Of a DNA stretch of 56,310 nt, positions 33,387-41,861 are shown one piece after another. Numbering within the stretch: position 1 is the first letter of the stretch; each line of letters begins with the position of its first letter. The stretch lies in the NCBI RefSeq assembly GCF_028610675.1, contig NZ_JAQQWS010000018.1, forward strand, positions 1-56,310. Direction: 5' to 3'. This DNA comes from Alkalihalobacillus pseudalcaliphilus (GTDB taxonomy: Bacteria; Bacillota; Bacilli; Bacillales; Bacillaceae_D). The position numbers and the translations under genes were made by a program. Under the pieces are notes generated by a model that saw only the letters and a list, made by a program, of their open reading frames with translations, ran no database searches and was not told where the DNA came from.

Positions 33387-35132
33387 TTACTTTGTATAAT
33401 ATATCTTTGTTGATTCTTTTGATTGTGTAGGATAATAGAAGATAAGTGACGATGAATTTTCGAGATTGATAATTTCATCGTTAAGATAATCGTTCATAGA
33501 GAATGGCATTTCCTCAATAATTGTATGTTTATACAAATCATTCTCCGATAATTGTAAGGCCTCGAAGTTAGCTCCATAAATAATAGGGTGATCGACGATT
33601 TGATTAATGATTTGACGTTTTGCTGCTTTGTCATTTTTATCTTGCCACCATTGCTTTCGCGGCTTTTGTTTTTGATTTCGTAAGTAGTCATATTTCATCA
33701 ATGAAAGAATAACATCTAAATGAACGACCTCTTGTTCTTTTAGAAATACATGCAGCCTCGTAAATAGATCCTCTAATTGATGACCAATTCGGCTCCAGCC
33801 TTGTTGATCCCAAAAGGCACCAAATTGCTGAAAGAAATCAAAAGGCGTTTCAAATACATGTGTGACCAAATATTTGATTGTGGCGTCCATTCGGTGGTCG
33901 TTCCAATATTTTTCAAGTACGTCTTCTACTTGTTTAATTCGAATCATGTCATCAAAAGACAGTACGTTGTTTTTCAGAATCTCATACGGTGAATGGTCCA
34001 TATATACATAGCCATGTTCTTTGGCGTTGATGCGTAAGCCCGTACCACGAAGCATTTTTAGAAAGCCTAACTGAAGCTCTTCAGGACGAAGGGCAAAGAC
34101 ATCATTAAATGTTTTTTTGAAACTACGATAATCCTCGTCCGGTAAACCGGCTATTAAATCAAGGTGTTGGTCGATTTTTTCACCATCTCTTACCATCGTT
34201 ACGGTTCTTGTAAGCTTCTCAAAATTTTGCTTTCGCTTCACTAATTCATTGGTATGATCATTCGTCGACTGTACACCTATCTCAAAACGGAACAAGCCTT
34301 TTGGTGCATTCTCGTTTAAAAATTGAATGACTTCTGGTCGCATAATATCTGCGGTGATTTCAAATTGAAAAACGGTACCGGGAAGGTGCTCGTCAATTAA
34401 AAATTGAAACATTTCCATGGCGTAACTACGACTAATATTAAAGGTTCGGTCGACGAATTTAATGGTTTTAGCACCGTGCTTCATTAAATAGCGAATATCA
34501 TTTTTTATTTTCTCACGGTCAAAATAGCGCACGCCTACTTCTATAGAGGATAAGCAAAATTGACAGCTAAATGGACAACCTCTACTTGTTTCTATATAAA
34601 CAACACGCTTGGATAAAGATTCACGATCTTCTTCAAAACGGTAAGGTGATGGAAGCTCTTTTAAATTGACTTTATTTGCAGGGGGATTAATTTTTACTTG
34701 TGAATCAAGCCTATAGGCTAATCCGCCAATTCGATTCATTTGTTTTTGATTGTGCAATTCATCAAGTAATTGTTTAAAGGTATGTTCACCTTCACCGATG
34801 ATTATATAATCTACGTTAGTAAGTCGCTCCATCCAGTAAGGTGTATCATAACTAACTTCAGGTCCGCCTAGAACAATAGTTAGTGAAGGATTGACTTTCT
34901 TTAAGATTTCAATGACCTTAATCGTCTCTTCTATATTCCATATATAGCAACTGAATCCGATGATGTCTGGTTGTTTTTGAATAAGGTCAGTCGCAATGTT
35001 GATAACGGGATCTTTAATTGTATATTCAGCTAGTTGTACGTCATAGTCCTCTTGAACAGCCGCTTTTAAATAACGGATCGAAAGGCTAGTATGTATATAT
35101 TTGGCGTTTAAGGTACTTAATACGATATTCAT
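33387..35132 (-). CDS. Cobalamin-binding radical SAM protein (DUF4080-like)
   Basis: About 581 residues. An N-terminal B12-binding-type Rossmann domain (about 1-130, with IIGFSCYIWN and VLGGPEVSY) precedes a radical SAM domain with the 4Fe-4S motif CPFSCQFC (Cys186, Cys190, Cys193). A C-terminal helical region (about 400-581) resembles DUF4080. The B12 site lacks the classical DxHxxG. Such proteins are often called radical SAM methyltransferases; the substrate is unknown. ATG 35132 after a GCGGTG is preferred over TTG 35150. It is monocistronic by its surroundings. Confidence 0.87.
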   Translation of the reverse strand: MNIVLSTLNAKYIHTSLSIRYLKAAVQEDYDVQLAEYTIKDPVINIATDLIQKQPDIIGFSCYIWNIEETIKVIEILKKVNPSLTIVLGGPEVSYDTPYWMERLTNVDYIIIGEGEHTFKQLLDELHNQKQMNRIGGLAYRLDSQVKINPPANKVNLKELPSPYRFEEDRESLSKRVVYIETSRGCPFSCQFCLSSIEVGVRYFDREKIKNDIRYLMKHGAKTIKFVDRTFNISRSYAMEMFQFLIDEHLPGTVFQFEITADIMRPEVIQFLNENAPKGLFRFEIGVQSTNDHTNELVKRKQNFEKLTRTVTMVRDGEKIDQHLDLIAGLPDEDYRSFKKTFNDVFALRPEELQLGFLKMLRGTGLRINAKEHGYVYMDHSPYEILKNNVLSFDDMIRIKQVEDVLEKYWNDHRMDATIKYLVTHVFETPFDFFQQFGAFWDQQGWSRIGHQLEDLFTRLHVFLKEQEVVHLDVILSLMKYDYLRNQKQKPRKQWWQDKNDKAAKRQIINQIVDHPIIYGANFEALQLSENDLYKHTIIEEMPFSMNDYLNDEIINLENSSSLIFYYPTQSKESTKIYYTK

Positions 35133-35379
35133 TCGTTTCACCGCTTTCAATTATTTCAAAAAATGGTTGGTTACACACTATGGTAAAAGTTCTATGCACA
35201 TATTTTCTTATTTTTTACTAGTAAGTGTGTTCATAAACATTCATTAACCAGCAAAAAAAGAGAGCTATTGAAGTAAAAGCTCCCTTAGTCTATAAAATAG
35301 TAAAATAATGAGATCTGTTTTTCCGACTAAGACGAAGTGGTGGAATGAGGTATATAACTTTGCAAAAATAAGAGAATAG

Positions 35380-35688
35380 TTAAACCCACTTTTCACCCCA
35401 AGATTGAATCGCTTCAATGACTGGTTTAAGAGCATGCCCTTTTTGGGTCAGTTCGTATTCGATACGTACTGGCTTTTCAGGATAAACGTGACGTTTTACA
35501 ACATCTAACTTCTCGAGCTCTTTCATTCGTTCGGTTAAAATCCGATCGCTCATCTCGGGTATTTGTTCCTTTATCTCTTTAAATCGTTTTGGACCATCTA
35601 GCAATACACGGATGATTAAACCAGTCCATTTTTTTCCTAATAGGTCAATGGCGAGCTCATATTTGGGGCACATTTGACTGTAATCCAT
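35380..35688 (-). CDS. HxlR/DUF24-family regulator, likely quinone/diamide sensor
   Basis: A 102-residue winged-helix protein. The core GKKWTGLIIRVLLDGPKRFKE and MSDRILTERMKELEKLDVV is typical of DUF24, and MCPKYE at residues 6-11 has Cys7 where YodB, CatR and HypR-type redox sensors keep their reactive Cys. It is divergent from wrbA, a quinone oxidoreductase gene, so control of that gene by electrophiles is likely. The 87-bp gap contains ACCTCG and CGAGGT about 24 bp apart, a weak operator candidate. Confidence 0.87.
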   Translation of the reverse strand: MDYSQMCPKYELAIDLLGKKWTGLIIRVLLDGPKRFKEIKEQIPEMSDRILTERMKELEKLDVVKRHVYPEKPVRIEYELTQKGHALKPVIEAIQSWGEKWV

Positions 35689-35775
35689 TTTTCTTCACCT
35701 CGATCATGTTTAGTTTACCATAAAAGCGAGGTATAGAGAAATATAGTTAAAATTATGATAGGGAGGAAGAGAGAA

Positions 35776-36396
35776 ATGGCGAAAATTTTAATTCCATATT
35801 ATAGTGCATACGGCCACATTTATAAAATGGCTCAGGCAGTAGCAGAAGGTGCAAGCCAAGTTGAAGGTACGGAAGTTAAACTTGTGAGGATTAAAGAATT
35901 TAAAGAAGTTGAGGAAGCTATGTCAAGTCAGGATGCTTATGTGGATGCTCAGAAAGCTCAAGCTGGCGTTGCACTTGCTACGCACGACGACTTGAAGTGG
36001 GCTGACGGTATTATTTGGGGGATTCCAACACGATATGGCTCCATGCCTGCTCAAATGAAACAATTTTTGGATTCAGCTGGTGGACTTTGGGCGAACGGTG
36101 AGTTAGAAGGAAAAGCAACGGCCGTATTCACAAGCTCTGGTTCCATTCATGGTGGACAAGAGTCAACTGTGCTTACTTCGTTAGTGCCGTTATTACATTT
36201 TGGGTTAGTGTTTGTTGGCTTACCTTATGGAGAAAACCCCGAACAATTAACGACCGATGGAATAGGTGGAAGTCCTTACGGTGCCTCTACAGTCGCAGGT
36301 CCTGATGGATCAGCATTTCCCGACCCACGTGACATCACCATGGCAGAAAGACTCGGAAGTCGGGTAGCGAAAGTAGCAAGCAAACTAGCAGAATAA
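35776..36396 (+). CDS. wrbA: NAD(P)H:quinone oxidoreductase WrbA
   Basis: About 206 residues, flavodoxin-like. It carries out two-electron reduction of quinones with FMN, preventing redox cycling. Visible features are the N-terminal phosphate-binding loop PYYSAYGHIYKMA, the FMN-contact segment GIPTRYGSMPAQMKQFLD (about 80-97) and FTSSGSIHGGQEST, all typical of WrbA. ATG 35776, nine bases after GGGAGG, is preferred; an in-frame ATG at 35755 lies before that site. The divergent DUF24 gene is the likely regulator. Confidence 0.95.
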   Translation: MAKILIPYYSAYGHIYKMAQAVAEGASQVEGTEVKLVRIKEFKEVEEAMSSQDAYVDAQKAQAGVALATHDDLKWADGIIWGIPTRYGSMPAQMKQFLDSAGGLWANGELEGKATAVFTSSGSIHGGQESTVLTSLVPLLHFGLVFVGLPYGENPEQLTTDGIGGSPYGASTVAGPDGSAFPDPRDITMAERLGSRVAKVASKLAE

Positions 36397-36409
36397 TTAG
36401 CGAAAAAGA

Positions 36410-36452
36410 AAGGGGTTGCTCATTTTCATCAATGAGTAAACCCTTTTTTATG
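36410..36452 (+). terminator. Terminator after wrbA
   Basis: AAGGGGTTGCTCATT pairs (one mismatch, one wobble) with AATGAGTAAACCCTT, followed by TTTTT. Confidence 0.85.
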
Positions 36453-36538
36453 TATTTGAACGAAAATCTCTTTTAGTGTATATGAATAAAAAGGCATGCT
36501 ATACTACTTTATGACTGATTTAATGGATGGTGAAAATA

Positions 36539-36640
36539 ATGAAAAGAATGTCAAATAAAGCCTTGTTCCTGTTGATATCAGGAATTGTTGTACTATACGG
36601 AGCATTATATTGGATCATAGGGACCATCGTAACAAGTTAA
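36539..36640 (+). CDS. 33-residue single-pass membrane protein
   Basis: A 33-codon ORF with GGATGGTG six bases before ATG 36539. The product is a basic head (MKRMSNK) plus one hydrophobic segment to the end. An extended -10 promoter, TGCTATACT (36497-36505), lies 34 bp upstream. The promoter, ribosome site and topology all agree, so it is likely real. Function unknown; short orphan membrane peptides of this kind are common in Bacillus. Confidence 0.6.
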   Translation: MKRMSNKALFLLISGIVVLYGALYWIIGTIVTS

Positions 36641-36699
36641 TAATGCTATAAATTTAAAACACTTTGGGAAAATTGAGAAAAACATTGAACGAGTAAATA

Positions 36700-37080
36700 C
36701 TTTGAGGGAACAAAATGACCGTTAATGTGCAGATTTAGCGGTAGTACCTCTTTAAGATGCCTTTCCACTACCAACAAATATAAAAGTGGTTTTTTGAGGC
36801 AATGAAGCCGGTAAACTGACTGCCAATGCAGTGTAAATGAATAAGAGAGATAATTTGATATTGAAAAAATGCCCGTATTTACAGTTAGTAACAACGGCTA
36901 TTTATCCTAGCTAATTTCAGCTTTTTAATGCTCATTTCATTTGCTCTTGACTCGTGGCACTTTGTTCACTTTAGTTGTCCCTTAGCTCCGCCACTTTTGG
37001 GTGTTGCGCGCACGAGTAATCCCCAAAAAAGTTTCAGCGCACTGCACAACCAGGCAGCACCAATCAAAAAATAGAGGCAC
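36700..37080. repeat. Degraded dispersed repeats with element E
   Basis: Fragments related to module A (ACCAACAAATATAAAAGTGG, about 36768-36787), then element E (about 36985-37070: CCGCCACTTTTGGG, hairpin, CCCCAAAAAAGTTTCAGCGC, CACAACCAG). No gene is supported between 36641 and 37118. Confidence 0.65.
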
Positions 37081-37118
37081 AGTAAAAACTGTCCCTCTAC
37101 CTCAAATTCTCATAAACA

Positions 37119-38477
37119 TCAAAGTAGATGTGATAAAAACATCGTCGCAGTTCCGAAATAAATTAACAAAGAAAAGATATCATTTAATGTTGTAATTAAG
37201 GGCCCTGATGCAACAGCAGGGTCGACACCTACTCTATAAAGAATTAACGGAATAATCGTTCCTGCCATGGTTCCAATAATTAATGAGAAAAATAACGACA
37301 CCCCAACAACCGCACCAAATAATACATCAGCTTGCCAGATTGCCCCAATCAAAGTAATTAAAAGAGCACAAGTTACCCCAATGATTAAACTAACACGAAA
37401 CTCACGGAAAATAAGCTTCGTGACAATCTTCCTCGACATCTCTGAAGTGACAATCCCACGAACAACAACCGCTAAAGATTGTGTACCTGTGTTTCCTGTC
37501 ATCCCAGCAATCATCGGCATAAAAAAGATAAGGGCTACAGCTTGCTCTAATGTTGCCTCAAAGAAGTTCAAAATACTACCCGATACTAAACCAATAAATA
37601 ATAGTAAAATTAACCAAGGCAAACGTCGAACAGATGCTGTAATGGCACGCGTATTAAAGTCGATATCTTTACCTGATGCGGATAGTTTCTCAATGTCTTC
37701 ATTGGCCTCACGGATAATAACATCAAATGCATCATCGACCGTAATAATACCTTGAAGTACATTGTTATGATCAACGACTGGTACAGCAATAAAGTCATAC
37801 CGTTCAATAATCTGAGCCACTTCTTCTTGATCGGTATCCACCGTTACAGAAACAACTCGGCTAAACATCAAGTCTTCAATAATCTCATCTACATTAGCAA
37901 TTAATAAATCACGGTACGATACCACTCCAACTAATTGTTTTTCATCATTAATTACATATAGATAGTAAATATTCTCGGAAAAGCTTGCATACTCCTTGAG
38001 CTTATCCACGGCCTGCCTCACTGTGTAATGAGCGTTAATCCAGACAAACTGGTTATTCATCAAACCGCCGGCTGTTTCAGCAGGGTAGCTCATCAGTGAT
38101 TGAAGCTTTTCAGAATCCTCTTCACGCATCACATCAAGAAACTCTTGAATTTTATCAACAGATAATTCATTTAATAAATCCGCTAAATCGTCATTATCCA
38201 TCAAATGCATGACTTTAGATGAACGTTCAATTCCGAGCTTATGCAAGATTTCAATTTGCATGTCATAATCGAGTTCTTGGATAAGATCGGCAATTTGAGA
38301 GGGCGTTAAAAACAACAAAAACTTATGATGATGTTTCTCAGGCAAGCTCCGATAAAGCTGAGCGATATCATACGGGTGCAACTCATCAAGAATAGCTTGG
38401 AATGAACTTCTTTTACCTTCACGTAAATATTTGATAACTAATACTAGTAATTGATCCTCTGTCATGTTTACAGACAT
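37119..38477 (-). CDS. mgtE: Magnesium transporter MgtE
   Basis: A 452-residue Mg2+ channel/transporter. An N-terminal helical superhelix domain (about 1-130) with repeated D-[LI]-[AI]-x-L-[LI] segments is followed by two CBS domains (about 135-260), which sense cytosolic Mg2+, a connecting helix and five hydrophobic segments (about 285-452). The pore segment GNTGTQSLAVVVRGI and the late PAVASGPLITTLNDIFSLLIYF are conserved. ATG 38477 follows GAGGTGA. No M-box riboswitch was seen in the 135 bp upstream, so control is probably by protein gating or other means. Confidence 0.95.
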   Translation of the reverse strand: MSVNMTEDQLLVLVIKYLREGKRSSFQAILDELHPYDIAQLYRSLPEKHHHKFLLFLTPSQIADLIQELDYDMQIEILHKLGIERSSKVMHLMDNDDLADLLNELSVDKIQEFLDVMREEDSEKLQSLMSYPAETAGGLMNNQFVWINAHYTVRQAVDKLKEYASFSENIYYLYVINDEKQLVGVVSYRDLLIANVDEIIEDLMFSRVVSVTVDTDQEEVAQIIERYDFIAVPVVDHNNVLQGIITVDDAFDVIIREANEDIEKLSASGKDIDFNTRAITASVRRLPWLILLLFIGLVSGSILNFFEATLEQAVALIFFMPMIAGMTGNTGTQSLAVVVRGIVTSEMSRKIVTKLIFREFRVSLIIGVTCALLITLIGAIWQADVLFGAVVGVSLFFSLIIGTMAGTIIPLILYRVGVDPAVASGPLITTLNDIFSLLIYFGTATMFLSHLL

Positions 38478-38686
38478 TCAATTCACCTCATTTCAATTCA
38501 TGATACTTCATTACTCTAACCAAAAAGTGGATGAAAGTAAATTAGATATGTTCATTTATTTAGGAAATTTTCACATTCAAAAAACAAACATTTATACATA
38601 TAGGATATCCACGATTGGCAGTTAATCATGCGAGGCATAAAAGGAAATTTCTTAGAATAGGGAGCATTCATATATACCCCAAACTT

Positions 38687-38911
38687 TTACATATAAAACC
38701 CGCATGCCGAAGCCAAAACCGCTTCGCCACCAACAAAGATGAAAGTAGTGGCGACTGTTCAAACTGTTGGCACGTTTACAACTCGTTTACCATTAGGAGT
38801 CGGCTAAACAAAAAGGGCGCACTGTCCTACTAAGGTCATTTATCGCGAGATGGATGACGAGCTAACTTCACGGCACAAACCTATCGCCCATAAATAACTT
38901 TCATATAAAAC
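38687..38911. repeat. Dispersed repeat, modules A and B
   Basis: Module A (about 38687-38747; inner arms GCCGAAG/CTTCGCC, one arm altered) followed by module B (GTGGCGACTGTTCAAAC, ACCATTAGGAGTCGGC, GCACTGTCCTACTAAGG, GCGAGATGGATGACG), ending ACTTTCATATAAAAC. It ends 14 bp before the Fur-controlled promoter of the next gene. Confidence 0.85.
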
Positions 38912-38924
38912 GACACGAATAAAT

Positions 38925-38978
38925 TTGACAATGATAATCAATATCATTTAGAATGATAACAACTGATAATCGTTTTCA
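38925..38978 (+). promoter_or_regulatory. Promoter with two Fur boxes
   Basis: TTGACA (38925-38930), 18 bp, TAGAAT (38949-38954). TGATAATCAATATCA (38932-38946), in the spacer, matches the 7-1-7 Fur box TGATAATNATTATCA at 13 of 15 positions, and a second box, TGATAATCGTTTTCA (38964-38978), at 12 of 15. Iron-dependent repression is expected. Confidence 0.8.
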
Positions 38979-39003
38979 ATTAAAAATAAAAGAGGTGGAT
39001 ATC

Positions 39004-39330
39004 ATGGCATCATTACTTATTGTTGGGGGTGACAAGCTCGGTAATATCCCCAAGAAGTTAGAAGATATCGGATTTGGAGAAATTATTCATTTTAGTGGCA
39101 GGAAAACACAAACGGTCAAAAAGGAAATACCATGTCATGTTGAGTTGGTATTAGTTCTTACGGATTTTATTAATCATAACTTAACATCAGCTCTCAAAAA
39201 ACGAGCAGCTGAACAAAATATACCGATTTGTTATGCAAAGCGTTCCTGGTGTTCCATTTATCAAGCGATTGGGAAATGTGATGGAGTCTGTATGTACCAA
39301 GGGAGCTGTCAAATGATCAAACGTTCATAG
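39004..39330 (+). CDS. DUF2325-family protein, probably iron-regulated
   Basis: About 108 residues. LLIVGGDKLGNIPKKLEDIGF at the N-terminus and LVLVLTDFINHNLTSALKKRA in the middle are typical of DUF2325, a small Rossmann-like family of unknown function. The C-terminal half is cysteine-rich (CYAKRSWCSIYQ, CDGVCMYQGSC, five Cys), suggesting metal or cluster binding. ATG 39004 follows AGAGGTGG; a reading from 38953 would begin inside the operator. The tandem Fur boxes upstream imply expression in iron starvation. Confidence 0.82.
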   Translation: MASLLIVGGDKLGNIPKKLEDIGFGEIIHFSGRKTQTVKKEIPCHVELVLVLTDFINHNLTSALKKRAAEQNIPICYAKRSWCSIYQAIGKCDGVCMYQGSCQMIKRS

Positions 39331-39529
39331 ACGATCCATACATAGTGAGAGAACTTTAAATCAAGAGATAGTCTAGGAAGCATTATGGAATGCTCAGTGT
39401 TAATTTCAAAGTAATAATAAGGATTAATGAAGAACTACTGAAGTCGGTTTAATGAACATATCAGGAGAGTGCGGGTTCCTTTACAGAATAAAGTGTAAAG
39501 TGATCCGTATTTTTTGATTGTCATAATAG

Positions 39530-39685
39530 ATGGGGATGGAAGGGTTTCTTTTTTTCAAAGAAGGAGTATTAGAAAGGTTACAGCATGTGTGGCACCGCTT
39601 TAAAAAACAAAATAAAAAAGCCATAGATGTATCATATTCTATATATTTTTTGAATATAAGTCTATTCTTTTTTGTAGTAGGCTGA
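39530..39685 (+). CDS. Doubtful 51-residue ORF
   Basis: In the 400-bp gap between the DUF2325 gene and the methyltransferase, one ORF has a charged N-terminal half (FKEGVLERLQHVWHRFKKQNKK) and a hydrophobic end. The ribosome site is poor and no family is recognised. It may be a decayed gene fragment. Nothing else was seen in this gap apart from an AAAGGAGA ribosome site for the next gene. Confidence 0.2.
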   Translation: MGMEGFLFFKEGVLERLQHVWHRFKKQNKKAIDVSYSIYFLNISLFFFVVG

Positions 39686-39733
39686 AATAATGATGGTAGC
39701 GACCGCGGCGCAAGTGAGTTAAAGGAGAATAAA

Positions 39734-40598
39734 ATGAAGTCATATGATTGGGGCAATCAGATTGAATATCTAAAAAGGTCAATACGTTTATATTATAACG
39801 ATGATTATATCGAGTTCCTTATTGAGAAAGTGTGGAAAATTCATAGCCCAGTCCATATTCTGGATTTCGGATGCGGATTTGGTCATTTAGGTCTACGTCT
39901 GTTACCTTTTTTGCCAGAAGGTTCTAAATATGTAGGGATAGATGCTAGTGCTAAACTGATTGAACTTGCTAGAGGTGTGTTTCAGGATCTTGAGTACAAT
40001 GTCGAATTTTTCGTTGGCGATATCCATACGTTCCACTTTGAACAAAAGTATGTCATGGTTGTTTGCCATGGTGTCTTACTGCATATGGCTGACCCAGTGT
40101 TTATTCTTAAAAGAATGAGCGATTGTGTTAAAGAAGGCGGTAAAGTGGTTGCTTTTGAACCTCATTGGATTAGTAGTCATGCAAGTTTTCATTTTGAAGG
40201 TATTGAGCAATCAGTGGCTATTCCTTTGGGGCCACTACAAAAATTGTTTGAGGAAGATGCTAAAAGTACTGGGAAAGATGGCAATATTGGATTAAAGCTT
40301 CCTTTGTATCTTAATCGATTAGGGTTACACGATGTCGAGTGTCGCGTAAGTGATAAGGTAAATATCCTCGATCCGGAAAGTAACAGCGAAACAGCACAAA
40401 TGTTATTATGAGGCGATGAGGTTTAGTAATCCTGGTAAAAAGGAAACTTTTATTAATAAGCTACTAGAACGTGGATTGATGCTAGATGAGGCTAATCGTC
40501 AATACGACGCTGAGAAATACGTTGCTGAAAAGTTTACATCATTAATGGCTGCTACTTATGCAGCTGGAATGAAAATTACATTTGGAACAGTCAGATAG
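39734..40598 (+). pseudogene. Class I SAM methyltransferase split by a frameshift
   Basis: The first reading frame (39734-40411, 225 aa) has the SAM-binding motif ILDFGCGFGHLGLRLL (about 36-51), YVGIDAS and a motif IV-like VMVVCHGVLLHMADP. It stops at TGA 40409. The next frame, from about 40410 to 40598, continues without a gap (EAMRFSNPGKKETF to MKITFGTVR) and reads as the missing C-terminus of the same family. Skipping one T near 40409 joins them into about 287 residues. This is either a real inactivating frameshift or a base-call error; the first part alone keeps the whole SAM site. ATG 39734 follows AAAGGAGA. The substrate is unknown. Confidence 0.7.
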
Positions 40599-40624
40599 AG
40601 TGTGTATGTTTTTAGTGTGTGTAC

Positions 40625-40737
40625 ATGATTATCGGTAGCGGCAAGTTGAACTCCGTACATGAGTATTAGCACTAACTTTTATTAAAACGCCCATGGCGAA
40701 GCCAAATTCACTTCGCCACCAACGAGAATGAAAGTCA
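40625..40737. repeat. Dispersed repeat, module C fragment and module A
   Basis: A module C tail (ACATGATTATCGGTAGCGG to ATGAGTATTAGC) followed by module A (about 40673-40734; inner arms TGGCGAAG/CTTCGCCA, outer ACTTTTAT/ATGAAAGT). Confidence 0.8.
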
Positions 40738-40769
40738 CCTTTCACCATCTTAACCATTCTTAAAGGTTT

Positions 40770-41400
40770 GTGAAGATACTGACGCCAACCCTCGGAGTAT
40801 CTGCACAGAGAGGCGTTTAATGTGAAGATACTGAGGCAAAACCATGGAGTATCTGCACAAAGAGAGGGTTAATGTGAAGATACTGAGGCCAACCCTTAGA
40901 GTAACTGCACAAAGAGCGGGTTAATGTAAAGATACGGAGACAAAACCCTGGAGTATCTGCACAAAGAGAGGGTTAATGTGAAGATACTGAGGCCAACCCT
41001 TAGAGTAACTGCACGAAAAAGGCCGAACGTGACAGTTACTCGAGGGAAGAGGGTGAGTAACTACACGAAAAAGGCCGAACGTGACAGTTACTCGAAGGAA
41101 GAGGGTGAGTAACTACACGAAAAAGGCCGAACGTGACAGTTACTCGAAGGAAGAGGGTGAGTAACTACACGAANNNNNNNNNNNNNNNNNNNNNNNNNNN
41201 NNNNNNNNNNNNNNNNNNNNNNNNNNNNNNNNNNNNNNNNNNNNNNNNNNNNNNNNNNNNNNNNNNNNNNNNNAAAGGCTAAACGTGACAGTTACTCGAA
41301 GGAAGAGGGTGAGTAACTGCACGAAAAAGGCTGAACGTGACAGTTACTCGAAGGAAGAGGGTGAGTAACTACACGAAAAGGTCTAATCATGTCAGTTACT
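40770..41400. repeat. 52-bp tandem array changing between two arm types
   Basis: Units start TTAATG at 40817, 40869, 40921 and 40973 (arms AGATAC/GTATCT), then GAGTAACT at 41003, 41055, 41107 and 41159, and after the gap at 41311 and 41363 (arms GAGTAACT/AGTTACTC). The period stays exactly 52 bp on each side. Units near 40.89 and 41.0 kb are chimeric. The two unit types align throughout (shared AGGCC-AAC core and GAGGGT joint), so they are homologous with changed arms. Confidence 0.9.
41174..41273. other. Assembly gap of 100 N
   Basis: Exactly 100 N inside the tandem array. The distance between unit starts across it (41159 to 41311, 152 bp) is not a multiple of 52, so the N count is a placeholder and the true length is unknown. 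Confidence 0.98.
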
Positions 41401-41454
41401 CAAGGGGCATGATGTCACAATGAGATCTTGAGCTTAATGATTAGTCGTAACCTG

Positions 41455-41825
41455 TCATACTGGAAGTGACCTTGACGAGATTCAGTGCATCATCCATTGA
41501 ACTCTCATACAAAACCGCCATGGTGGAGCCAAAACCGCTCCACCAACACTAAAAATGAAAGTAGAGTTTGGCACTTTAACTGGTGGAACTTCATTCAATT
41601 TGATTTTGTTCTGTTTAGTTTTAAAAGAAAGGTGTTAGATTGTTTTATTACTTGAGAATTAGCAGTACCCAGCGGACGAAAATATGCGGAGACTCCCGCG
41701 GGATGCAGTGGCGGGCTGAGATCCACTGGCGTAGCCAGTTAGCTCAGCGCCACCCCGCAGGGCGCGGAGCATAATTTTCGGTAGCGGCGAGAAGCGCACT
41801 ATGTTCGCACCAACTTTCACACAAA
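41455..41825. repeat. Dispersed repeat cluster (modules A, D, C)
   Basis: Module A (about 41498-41560; inner arms GGTGGAGC/GCTCCACC), module D (TTTAACTGGTGGAACTTCATTCA, about 41575-41597), then module C, GC-rich (about 41663-41824: GAGTACCCAGCGGACG, CCCGCGGGATGCAGTGGC, TTTTCGGTAGCGGCG), ending ACTTTCACACAAAAAC. No gene between 40599 and 41861. Confidence 0.85.
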
Positions 41826-41856
41826 AACCTCGTTCCGCAACAGAACGAGGTTTTTG
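41825..41856. terminator. Terminator after the rhomboid gene
   Basis: Perfect arms AAAAACCTCGTTC and GAACGAGGTTTTT around CGCAACA; on the minus strand the stem ends in T after the rhomboid stop. Confidence 0.9.
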
Positions 41857-41861
41857 GTATG

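Noticed and set aside
38478..38640. Possible M-box magnesium riboswitch upstream of mgtE
   Set aside because: The leader is short and AT-rich and lacks the conserved M-box segments.
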